A stretch of 64,000 bases of DNA from NCBI GenBank assembly GCA_040381935.1, contig JBEIGJ010000001.1, positions 1 through 64,000 on the forward strand, written 5' to 3'. The position numbers and the translations under genes were made by a program. The stretch comes from Casp-actino8 sp040381935 (lineage in GTDB: Bacteria; Actinomycetota; Acidimicrobiia; Acidimicrobiales; Ilumatobacteraceae). Positions within the stretch are counted from its first letter, which is position 1, and the number at the start of each line of letters is the position of its first letter. Below are positions 50,093-58,172 of the stretch, one piece after another. Below the pieces are notes generated by a model that was given only the letters and a program-made list of their open reading frames with translations, made no database searches and had not been told where the DNA came from.

Positions 50093-50761
50093 GTGCCCAC
50101 CACCGATTGGAACCGCTTGCTCCGTTCAGAATTCGACGAGCCCTATTGGAAAGAACTTCAGGATTTCGTGGCTAACGAACGTCGGATGGGACCGGTGTAC
50201 CCGCCGGCTGGGGACGTTTTTGCTGCACTGCACCTCACCTCTTTTGCCGATACCAAAGTGGTGCTACTCGGTCAGGATCCTTATCACGGTCCGCGCCAGG
50301 CTCACGGACTGTGTTTTTCGGTTCGTCGCGGACAGCCCCTACCCCCCTCATTGCGCAATATCTTTCGGGAACTGCACAGTGATCTTGGCTGTCCCATCTC
50401 GGCCCATGGTTGTTTGGAAAAGTGGGCCCAAAACGGCGTGCTCCTTTTGAACACCACGCTCACCGTCCGTGCCGGTCAGGCAGCATCACATCAGGGTCGT
50501 GGCTGGGAGAAGTTCACCGACCGGGTCATTCGTTGTGTGGCTGAGAAGGATGAACATGTGGTGTTCATTCTCTGGGGAGCACCATCGCGTAAGAAGCGCA
50601 GCTTGATCGATCCTGCCCGGCATTCAATTATCGAGTCTGCGCATCCCTCGCCGCTCTCGGCCCACAATGGGTTCTTCGGATCCCGGCCGTTCTCTCGAGC
50701 CAATGAAGCGCTCGTGAGTCACGGCCAGGATCCGGTGAACTGGTGTCTGGATCAAGACTGA
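50093..50761 (+). CDS. ung: uracil-DNA glycosylase
   Basis: A 222-residue family 1 UDG. The catalytic water-activating motif is GQDPYHGP (60-67) and the DNA-binding loop HPSPLSAHNGFFGSRPFS is intact, as is VFILWGAPSRKK. It removes uracil from DNA at the start of base-excision repair. The start is a GTG at 50093. It is divergent from the desulfhydrase-like gene and converges with the binding-protein gene, so it stands alone. Confidence 0.96.
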   Translation: MPTTDWNRLLRSEFDEPYWKELQDFVANERRMGPVYPPAGDVFAALHLTSFADTKVVLLGQDPYHGPRQAHGLCFSVRRGQPLPPSLRNIFRELHSDLGCPISAHGCLEKWAQNGVLLLNTTLTVRAGQAASHQGRGWEKFTDRVIRCVAEKDEHVVFILWGAPSRKKRSLIDPARHSIIESAHPSPLSAHNGFFGSRPFSRANEALVSHGQDPVNWCLDQD

Positions 50762-50781
50762 TGCCTTACCGGACCGACGGA

Positions 50782-52515
50782 TCAGCCAGCTGGACTCGGG
50801 TAGCTCTTGGGCTCTTCACCCGGCGGTGGAGCGTCGTAGACGCCGACTGCTCCCTCGGTGATGAAGAGACGATCTTCGGTTCCCCATTCACCAGGTAGGT
50901 AGCGTTTACCGCCGTCAGGGAAAACCAGAATTCCCTTTCCAGGCTTCCGATTTTCGTCCGGACCTTCCGCTTGCGCGTCCCACCAAAAGAGCGTGGCGTC
51001 ATCGATGCCGTTGTAGTCCATCTCGTCCCAGATACCTTGCTCTCCCCAAGTCAACCAGGGCTGACTAATCGCTTTCACCGTCTCGAAGCCACGAATAGCT
51101 GCGGCAAAAGTAGTTGGATTGAGATCCGGTCCGGTGCTCTGCAAAGCCGAGAACAACAGCTGGAAACCGGGCATGAAAACGCCGATCGACTCATCCGCCG
51201 GGGGCTCTTGTCCGTTGAACCATTTATAGACCGAGTAGATGCCACTGATTTCCGGGTTCACTCGTACCGCAAGACTGGTGACGCCAAATGCGTGGGCCCA
51301 CTGTTGCTGGTCATACGAACGACCAAATGCCGTGGTGTCAGTCAATGTCGCCGCTGCTACCAGCCACTCAGGGAAATACTCCTGAGCGGTGGCCTCCCGG
51401 GTGAAATCACGAGGTGCCACCGGATCGGTGGACAAGATGACCGTCGTAACTCCGGCAGCTTTGAGCTTGGCAATGACTTGGGACGCAGTTTGTTGAATGC
51501 TGCCGGGATCCAAAACGTAGGGCAATACCTCGACGGGCCTAGCTCCGACTGCGTCTAGTTTGGCCACCATTTCATCGGCGAGCACCTTGGACTCAGAACT
51601 TCCTTCGACATAGACATAGCCAAATGTGCGCACCGTGTCGGTGAATTGATCTCCAGCATGAATCGCTGGCTTACCCACCAGTTGCTTGCCGATGAATTCA
51701 GCAACATGAACTTGCTTTTGTGCTGCACTTCCATCGATACCCCACACGAAGGGATCGCGTTCGGCGAACCATGAGGCGCTGCCACTTCCACATGAAATAC
51801 AGACAACTTCTCGTGCCGCCAATTCGTCAGCAAAAGCATTCGTCAGCGCTGGACCCCCCACGACTACAAAGGGATTGAGTTCTTCAACGATGCGCTGAGC
51901 ATCGGCGCGCGCTGTCACTTCATCATTGGCCAACCCCGTACTTTCGTAGCGAACAACCTCAATGGATCGTCCATAGAACTCGTAGTACCGCTCGAAATAC
52001 GGAATCAAATTGGCAACAGTGTCAAACTCTTGAGCGTTGGTGTCATCGACTTTGACTGCATCGGTGATGTAGTTGATGATTGGATCATTTTCTGGCCCTT
52101 GATAATGAACAATGGTGATCGTGTCGGCCGTGACACCAGTACTGGTCGCGCCGCCATTGTCACCGCTGAACGGAGCCATGCAAAATGGGGCAAAGTAATC
52201 CACTACCGCTAACCGCCCGCGTTCGACATCACATCGATCTCCCCAGTCAATGGTGTCGACAATGCCCAATTCTTCGGCTTGCGGAAATGAGAGTGGGTAG
52301 GTCCATGAGCCATCATCAGTTTCAGGAGTCGACGACGTCGATTCAGTAGGTGTCGTCGGTGTCGATGACTCCTCATCTCCGCCTCCTGATGTGGCAATGA
52401 CGGCAATCACTCCCACAATCAGAACCACGATGACTCCGATCGGCCCCCATTTCCTGAGTGCCCCAGACGAGCCCCCTCCTCTACTTCCTGGATTTGCGCT
52501 GCTTGCAGGTTGCAT
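50782..52515 (-). CDS. membrane-anchored LIV-type solute-binding protein
   Basis: A 577-residue binding protein, larger than common LivK proteins. Instead of a lipobox it has an uncleaved-looking helix (residues about 25-42, GVIVVLIVGVIAVIAT) followed by a Thr/Ser/Pro/Glu-rich linker, so it is tethered by a membrane span. The core contains VVDYFAPFCMAPFSGDNGGATSTGVTADTITI-type and GGPALTNAFADELAAREVVCISCGSG segments of the Peripla_BP_6 fold. It is the last gene of the operon of fused LivHM and MFS-LivF-LivG. The ribosome site AAGGGGGATAAAG overlaps the stop of the preceding gene. Confidence 0.85.
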   Translation of the reverse strand: MQPASSANPGSRGGGSSGALRKWGPIGVIVVLIVGVIAVIATSGGGDEESSTPTTPTESTSSTPETDDGSWTYPLSFPQAEELGIVDTIDWGDRCDVERGRLAVVDYFAPFCMAPFSGDNGGATSTGVTADTITIVHYQGPENDPIINYITDAVKVDDTNAQEFDTVANLIPYFERYYEFYGRSIEVVRYESTGLANDEVTARADAQRIVEELNPFVVVGGPALTNAFADELAAREVVCISCGSGSASWFAERDPFVWGIDGSAAQKQVHVAEFIGKQLVGKPAIHAGDQFTDTVRTFGYVYVEGSSESKVLADEMVAKLDAVGARPVEVLPYVLDPGSIQQTASQVIAKLKAAGVTTVILSTDPVAPRDFTREATAQEYFPEWLVAAATLTDTTAFGRSYDQQQWAHAFGVTSLAVRVNPEISGIYSVYKWFNGQEPPADESIGVFMPGFQLLFSALQSTGPDLNPTTFAAAIRGFETVKAISQPWLTWGEQGIWDEMDYNGIDDATLFWWDAQAEGPDENRKPGKGILVFPDGGKRYLPGEWGTEDRLFITEGAVGVYDAPPPGEEPKSYPSPAG

Positions 52516-52517
52516 CT

Positions 52518-55466
52518 TTATCCCCCTTGCCCGGAACGGGCGATTGCGGCACTGGATGTACCGAGATATGACTCGATCACAATTGGATGGGCAAGAACCA
52601 CCGAGGGTGTCCCAGTGGCGATCACCCGACCCTGATCAAGAGCTACCAATCGATCAGCGACCGACGAGATGAAAGGAATGTCGTGCTCGATAATCACGAT
52701 TGCTGATCCCATTTCGGAACGAAGCCGTTCGACCACCGGTGCCAAGGCTTCGACTTCTTTTTGCGCCAACCCGGACGATGGTTCATCGAGCAAAATGACA
52801 CTGGGGCGGTGTGCCACCAAACAGGCCAAGTCAACAATCCGGCGGGTTCCCGTCGACAACTCGCGGATGAACTTCCGCTCGAAATCGCCCAGGCCCAGTA
52901 ACTCCACCAACTCATCGACACGCTTGGCAACGGAACTTTCCGCGTCGAAAGCCATCGGAAGATGCATCGCTGCCGCAAGTGCACTCTTATTGGTGACCCA
53001 CCGCTCAAGCGATACCGACAATGTCTCGCGCACCGTGAGCTCGGGGAAAAGACGTGCATCTTGAAATGAGCGGCCAAGTCCCGCTGCCGCTCGAATGTGC
53101 GGTGGAGACGAAGAAACATCCACGTGACCAACTTTGATTCGTCCGCCTTGGGTCGGGGTGAATCCGGAAATGATGTCGAACAGCGTTGTCTTACCGGCAC
53201 CATTAGGACCTATGACCCCGACGATTTCCTGAGAGCGGACGGTCAAGGACACATGATCGACGGCACGAATCCCACCAAAGACGGCTACGACGTCATCGAT
53301 CTGCAGCACCACGTCTTGTGATGGAGAAGACTCAGCGGGCGATCCATCCTGTTTTGCGTCCAGCTCGTCCACCAGAATCTCATGACCATCGGCAGCACCG
53401 GAGAGGAATACCGAGCGCAAAACATCTGGTCGCTCCAAGAGTTCAGCTGTTGGCCCCGAAAATCGGATTTCACCGCGCTCCAAGAAATATGCCCGGTCGG
53501 CGACAGTGAGTGCCACGTTCACACTTTGTTCCACCAGCACGACGGTGACTCCATCAGCCGCTAGACGCTGAATGACCGGAAGCATTTGGCCGACTATGAC
53601 GGGAGCGAGCCCCAAGGACAATTCGTCGATGAGGAGGACTCGGGGTCGCATGATGAAACTCATCGACAACGCCAACATTTGCTGCTGCCCGCCGGACAAA
53701 TTGGCGGCTGGCTCGCTGAGACGGCTTTCCAAAATCGGGAACATCTCCATGATCTCAGAACGCGCTTGTGCCACATCTTTCGTACTACGCCGGTTGGTCC
53801 ACCCTGCAAGTTCGAGGTTCTCCTTTACGGTGAGAGATCCGAATACTCCAGCTCCACCAGGCATCTGCACGATGCCCAAGGCCGCAATTTCATGAGGGGG
53901 AGCATGAGTGATATCACGACCATCAAAAATGATGGCCCCGCGTTCTGCTTCGACGGTACCGCTGATGGATTTCAGCAAAGTACTTTTACCCGCGCCGTTG
54001 GTACCGAGAAGAGCCACGATTTCGCCTTCTTCAAAATCCAGATTGACTCCCTGAATGACCATTCGACCGTCATAACCCGCATGAACTGCTCGAAGAAGAA
54101 GTAACTTCGCATGACCATGTTGCCGGTCATAGATCGCTTCAGATCGTGCCGCTGCTGATTGCCACACTTGGGTGATGTCTTCCATGATGACATCACCGAT
54201 GGAGCGCTGAATCAGCCCGCCGATGATGAACAACGGGATCATCACCAACATGCCGATGCGAATTGTGAATTGATCAGCCACCCAGCCGATCAGGGGAAGA
54301 ACCCCGAGGCCAGGTATGACCCACAAGGAGGCAACAGAGAATCCCGTTGCTCGAACTCGCGGCGGTATCGCCAAAGACAAACCAGAAAAAATCGCCGGCG
54401 CAAGCACCGCCAACGCCGCTGAGATCACGCAGTTGACAGCTACCGCGAGATAGATGTTGGGCGCCAAGGCAAAAGCGGCAGACAAAAAGGCAGCAGCAAT
54501 GGCGATCGTTCCACCGACGCGCGTCAATCCGGCCACATTGCCGGCATGTTTCTTAGAAATCCAACGCGCGCCGACAATCAGTCCCACGAGTTGGAACGGC
54601 TCGGCGATAGCTGCGGCCACGCCGCGAGCCCGCTCATCGAGACCAAATTCCTGTTCGTACAAGAGCGAAGCCAAAGTGACGAACCCGATCAGCCCAGTGG
54701 CCAGGAACGGCAAGCTGTACCAAATCCGCTTGAGGGATCGGACCTTGTGCACCGTACGCCAACTCTCGGAAAACGACGGCGGACTCTCCTCGGTCTCGCT
54801 GACTTCAGCACTGGAACCCGCGGCCAGGCGCTCCCACCGACCGCGAACCGGTTCTCGCATCTTGAGAGCGAGCAGGGCGAAGATCACCGTCGGAACCATG
54901 AACACCAGAAATGGTGTTCGCCAGCCGAAATAGAATGCCAGGAGTCCTGCTGAGAGTGGGCCGACAAAACTCCCTACCGCATTCGCCGCCCGGTGAACCG
55001 AATACACCTTGGTACGCGTCTCGATCGGGTAGTAGTCGGCAATGAGTGAGTTGTGCGTCGGGTCAATCACCGCCTTGCCCAGCGATGAACCACTCCGGGC
55101 TACGGTCAAAACAATGAGACCGGCTGCCAGTCCGGTCAGTCCCGAAAAAACGGCCCAGACCAAAGCCCCTCCGGCTACAAGGGGGATCCGCGGCGATCGA
55201 TCAGCCCACTGGGCGATAGGAACCTGCAAGGCCAGAGCCGCAACGCTGGCCAAAGCCACCAACCCCAGCATCGTGCTCAAATCGAGATCGAAATGATCAC
55301 GAATTTCGGGCAACAGAATCCCGAACGCTGCTCGGTCCAATTCATCGACAGCGTTCAATCCGAACAGGATCACCAGTGGGTAGGTGGCCTCCCCTCCACA
55401 CAGACGCCGCAGGGCCACCAGCGGATGGAGCAGGACGGCAAATCGCGACGGTTGGCTATCAGTCAT
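52518..55466 (-). CDS. MFS carrier fused to LivF and LivG ABC ATPases
   Basis: A 982-residue three-part protein in one uninterrupted frame. Residues about 25-430 form a 12-helix MFS carrier (FGLNAVDELDRAAFGILLP, motif A QWADRSPRIPLV, RAANAVGSFVGPLSAGLL). Residues about 455-690 are a LivF ATPase (GTNGAGKST near 490, LSGGQQQMLAL, IDELSLGLAP). Residues about 730-965 are a LivG ATPase (GPNGAGKTT near 757, degenerate signature LSTGTRRIVDLA, LLDEPSSGLA). Linkers of 20-40 residues, charged or Ser/Pro-rich, separate them. It overlaps the fused LivHM permease gene by 4 bases. A mixed primary/secondary transporter or an importer with an added carrier is implied; function is unknown. Confidence 0.88.
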   Translation of the reverse strand: MTDSQPSRFAVLLHPLVALRRLCGGEATYPLVILFGLNAVDELDRAAFGILLPEIRDHFDLDLSTMLGLVALASVAALALQVPIAQWADRSPRIPLVAGGALVWAVFSGLTGLAAGLIVLTVARSGSSLGKAVIDPTHNSLIADYYPIETRTKVYSVHRAANAVGSFVGPLSAGLLAFYFGWRTPFLVFMVPTVIFALLALKMREPVRGRWERLAAGSSAEVSETEESPPSFSESWRTVHKVRSLKRIWYSLPFLATGLIGFVTLASLLYEQEFGLDERARGVAAAIAEPFQLVGLIVGARWISKKHAGNVAGLTRVGGTIAIAAAFLSAAFALAPNIYLAVAVNCVISAALAVLAPAIFSGLSLAIPPRVRATGFSVASLWVIPGLGVLPLIGWVADQFTIRIGMLVMIPLFIIGGLIQRSIGDVIMEDITQVWQSAAARSEAIYDRQHGHAKLLLLRAVHAGYDGRMVIQGVNLDFEEGEIVALLGTNGAGKSTLLKSISGTVEAERGAIIFDGRDITHAPPHEIAALGIVQMPGGAGVFGSLTVKENLELAGWTNRRSTKDVAQARSEIMEMFPILESRLSEPAANLSGGQQQMLALSMSFIMRPRVLLIDELSLGLAPVIVGQMLPVIQRLAADGVTVVLVEQSVNVALTVADRAYFLERGEIRFSGPTAELLERPDVLRSVFLSGAADGHEILVDELDAKQDGSPAESSPSQDVVLQIDDVVAVFGGIRAVDHVSLTVRSQEIVGVIGPNGAGKTTLFDIISGFTPTQGGRIKVGHVDVSSSPPHIRAAAGLGRSFQDARLFPELTVRETLSVSLERWVTNKSALAAAMHLPMAFDAESSVAKRVDELVELLGLGDFERKFIRELSTGTRRIVDLACLVAHRPSVILLDEPSSGLAQKEVEALAPVVERLRSEMGSAIVIIEHDIPFISSVADRLVALDQGRVIATGTPSVVLAHPIVIESYLGTSSAAIARSGQGG

Positions 55467-57577
55467 CTCAGACCCTTTGTACTCAACGCAGGAGCCGAGT
55501 CGTCGGCTGGAGTCTGCTCATTGGTCTCCATTGAACTTTCAGGGCCATGATTACTTCCACGGCTTTTCCGACTTTCAGCATTGACGTGAAGAGATTCGAT
55601 GCGGCGCGTCAATTCGTCACGGATACGGAAAATGAGAGCCGCAAGACCTCCGGGAAGAATCAAGAGCACCGCAAGAACTCCCACACCAGAGGAAAGGAAT
55701 CTCCACTCCGCCGTGGTGACGAACCATTCCACACCGCGCAGGTAGACCGCTCCCAGTACCGCACCAAATGACGAGCCGAGTCCCCCAACGATTGATGCAG
55801 TAAAGACGTCCAAACTGCGCCCGACTCCATAACTGCTCAGGTCGAAACTGAAGTTCAGATGAGCGAAGAGGCCGCCACCGATACCGGCAATGGCGCCAGA
55901 GATTGCAAAGGCCGTCAGTTTCACCATCGTGCCGGGAATCGCATACGACAAAGCAGTTCGCTCATTGTCTCGTAAGGCAACAATGGCTCGACCTGTTCGG
56001 CTTCGACGAATACCTCTCACTGCCACCAGCACAACCATCAGAATCATCAAACTGAACACGTAAAAGCGAGTGGGCGTCGAAATATCGACAAGGCCGAAGA
56101 CCGGGAGGCGCTCGATGCGTTGATTCGGAATCCAGCTGAAAAACCGATCGTTCAGTAACCACGACGTGACGCTGAGAGAAAAGACCAATGTGGTCACCGC
56201 CAAATACAAACCCCGAAGCCGTAACGCTGGAAGACCCACGACGAAAGCAGCGAGAGCACCAGCCACTGCTCCAACTATCAACGCCAAGAGCAGATCCATA
56301 TTCCAAGTCGAGGTGCACTTTGCACTGACTGCAGCGCCAATGGCCACGAAACCGAATTGCCCCAAAGAGATTTGACCGGCCCAACCAGTGAGCACGACCA
56401 GGGATAGTCCGATGATTGCATAGACCACGATCGCCGAGACTTTGATGATCTGGTCACTTCGAAGAATGACTGGAACCAAAATCAAACCGATTACCAACAA
56501 AGACCACGCCCCCCATCGCAGGAGTCGGACCAATCCGAGACGGGCAACATCTGGGGCCAGGTCACGAACTTCATCGGCCAAACGCCACGACATCTGCACG
56601 TCTTGATCCAAACGGGTCGTCTCCCGCCGCTGCATGAGAAGTGCCATCATGACCGCAGCCCCGACAAAAGGGGCGACCAGAAGCGGACTGGAGGCATTCC
56701 ACTGCACGCCGTACTCAAAGATGCCCAGTGCCACTGCCGCAATAGCCACTGTCGGCAGGTGCCGAAGCCGTCCAATGACCAAAGCCGCCAAGGCCAGCAC
56801 CAACGTCGATAATGACAATGCACTGCCCAGGGGAACCCCAAGTATTCCTGCTCGAAGAAACAAAGCGAGAAACGACAGAGCCGCAGCCAACATCCACACC
56901 ACCGTGGACAGCCAACCCACCGGAATTCCCAGCAGTGCTGCTCGGTCACTGCGCTCAGCGGCAGCTCGGACTGCAGTACCAAGACTGGTTTGGGACAAAA
57001 AAAGTCCAACTGCCAACATGGCCAATGGAGCAACGATGACCGCCATCAGATCGTTGGCATTCAAAATGAATGATCCAAGGGTCAATTTCCAGTCGAAGGG
57101 TGCAGGAATACGTTGCGAGGCCGCCGTCTCATCCCAGAGTTTGGGTATTTGCAGTGACAACACCGCCAAGAGTTGAGTAATGCCAATTGTGGCCACGGTC
57201 AACACGAGTCGCGGTGATCGAACGAATCGACGAACCACGACCAACTCCACCAGTGCTCCGAGAACAATGGATGCCGCCAAACCGACGAACAAACCAAAGG
57301 CGTAGGGAAGCCCAGAGAACACCACTAACCCAACAGCGAGAACAGTTGGTACGAAACCGAGATCGGCTTGGGCAAAGTTGATGACCCGATTGGCCCGATA
57401 GACCAAGGCCATTCCCACAGCCAAAAGCGCAGTCAAGAGGCCAATCACCGCTCCCCGAATCCAGGCCCCCGCAGGTACCCCGAAAAAGACCATTTGAACC
57501 ACTATCAAACTGATAGCCGGTGCGAGCCGCACCACCAACGGCCATCCCGAGGTCACGATCCGATTCACAGTTGTCAC
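55463..57577 (-). CDS. fused LivH-LivM ABC permease
   Basis: An integral membrane protein of about 704 residues. The LivH half has GAVIGLLTALLAVGMALVYRANRVINFAQADLG and VIGRLRHLPTVAIAAVALG-type segments. The LivM half has IVVYAIIGLSLVVLTGWAGQISLGQFGFVAIGA, LPALRLRGLYLAVTTLVF, and IVGGLGSSFGAVLGAVYL. A polar 50-residue cytoplasmic tail follows. It lacks the extra C-terminal helices of the permease at 33175-35448. The start is uncertain: GTG 57577 with AGGGG upstream is preferred, and the frame is open to a GTG at 57616. It is the first gene of the second LIV operon. Confidence 0.87.
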   Translation of the reverse strand: MTTVNRIVTSGWPLVVRLAPAISLIVVQMVFFGVPAGAWIRGAVIGLLTALLAVGMALVYRANRVINFAQADLGFVPTVLAVGLVVFSGLPYAFGLFVGLAASIVLGALVELVVVRRFVRSPRLVLTVATIGITQLLAVLSLQIPKLWDETAASQRIPAPFDWKLTLGSFILNANDLMAVIVAPLAMLAVGLFLSQTSLGTAVRAAAERSDRAALLGIPVGWLSTVVWMLAAALSFLALFLRAGILGVPLGSALSLSTLVLALAALVIGRLRHLPTVAIAAVALGIFEYGVQWNASSPLLVAPFVGAAVMMALLMQRRETTRLDQDVQMSWRLADEVRDLAPDVARLGLVRLLRWGAWSLLVIGLILVPVILRSDQIIKVSAIVVYAIIGLSLVVLTGWAGQISLGQFGFVAIGAAVSAKCTSTWNMDLLLALIVGAVAGALAAFVVGLPALRLRGLYLAVTTLVFSLSVTSWLLNDRFFSWIPNQRIERLPVFGLVDISTPTRFYVFSLMILMVVLVAVRGIRRSRTGRAIVALRDNERTALSYAIPGTMVKLTAFAISGAIAGIGGGLFAHLNFSFDLSSYGVGRSLDVFTASIVGGLGSSFGAVLGAVYLRGVEWFVTTAEWRFLSSGVGVLAVLLILPGGLAALIFRIRDELTRRIESLHVNAESRKSRGSNHGPESSMETNEQTPADDSAPALSTKGLR

Positions 57578-57634
57578 GATGCCCCTATCGATCCCCCTTT
57601 GAATAGTTCTCGCCACGGTGGGTGGTGACTTGAT

Positions 57635-57659
57635 CTATCCAACAATTGTTTATGGATAG
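57635..57659. promoter_or_regulatory. nested inverted repeat upstream of the MFS-ABC operon
   Basis: CTATCC and GGATAG flank a 13-base A/T-rich interior that itself holds the perfect palindrome AACAATTGTT (57641-57650). The block lies in the divergent 160-base gap before the fused permease gene and the SRPBCC gene. It is a candidate operator or promoter element by position only. Confidence 0.35.
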
Positions 57660-57776
57660 CACACCAGCGAAACACCGATATCACTGGCCACCCGACTCAA
57701 GTAGCGACTCTGAAATGCCATGGGCGAATCTTCTGTCAGGTGGTGTGTAACTACCGGTCAGAGTAGAGTTCCGTCG

Positions 57777-58172
57777 GTGGGAACGGTACGGCGCCAGATA
57801 TTCATCGATGCCCCAGCCGACACCGTGTGGTCCCTGGTCGGCGACCCGGCCCGCCTCCATGAATGGTTTCCAATCACCGACTGCCACGTCGAGGGCGCCA
57901 AACGGTGGATCACCCTGGCCAGCGGTTTGCGCTTTGAAGAAGACATCATCACTCTTGACCATGTCCTTCGACGCTTTCAATATCGAATCGTCAACAACCC
58001 GATCGTGGCCCACCATCTGGGCACCGTGGACGTCATCCCCGACGGGGACCATCGATGCCTGGTGGTGTACGGCACCGACGTTGATCCCGAGGTCATGGCC
58101 CTGATCATCGGCGGCGCGGCCGGCGAAGGTCTCGAGCATCTGCACGAACTTTTCACTCCTGGGAGGTCCTGA
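57777..58172 (+). CDS. SRPBCC (START-like) domain protein
   Basis: A protein of about 131 residues with the polyketide-cyclase/START-like fold: VRRQIFIDAPADTVWSLVGDPARLHEWFP, then RFQYRIVNN and MALIIGGAAGEGLEHLHEL, the long C-terminal helix. Such proteins bind hydrophobic ligands, sometimes with isomerase activity. The GTG at 57777 is chosen since the domain begins there; an in-frame ATG at 57720 would add 19 unlikely residues. Its stop overlaps the sulfatase ATG (TGATG), so the two are coupled. Confidence 0.8.
   Translation: MGTVRRQIFIDAPADTVWSLVGDPARLHEWFPITDCHVEGAKRWITLASGLRFEEDIITLDHVLRRFQYRIVNNPIVAHHLGTVDVIPDGDHRCLVVYGTDVDPEVMALIIGGAAGEGLEHLHELFTPGRS

Noticed and set aside
52518..55466. 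MFS-ABC-ABC fusion as sequencing or assembly error
   Set aside because: The frame is continuous, each domain has complete motifs and plausible linkers, and the flanking genes overlap in normal fashion. An error cannot be fully excluded without reads.
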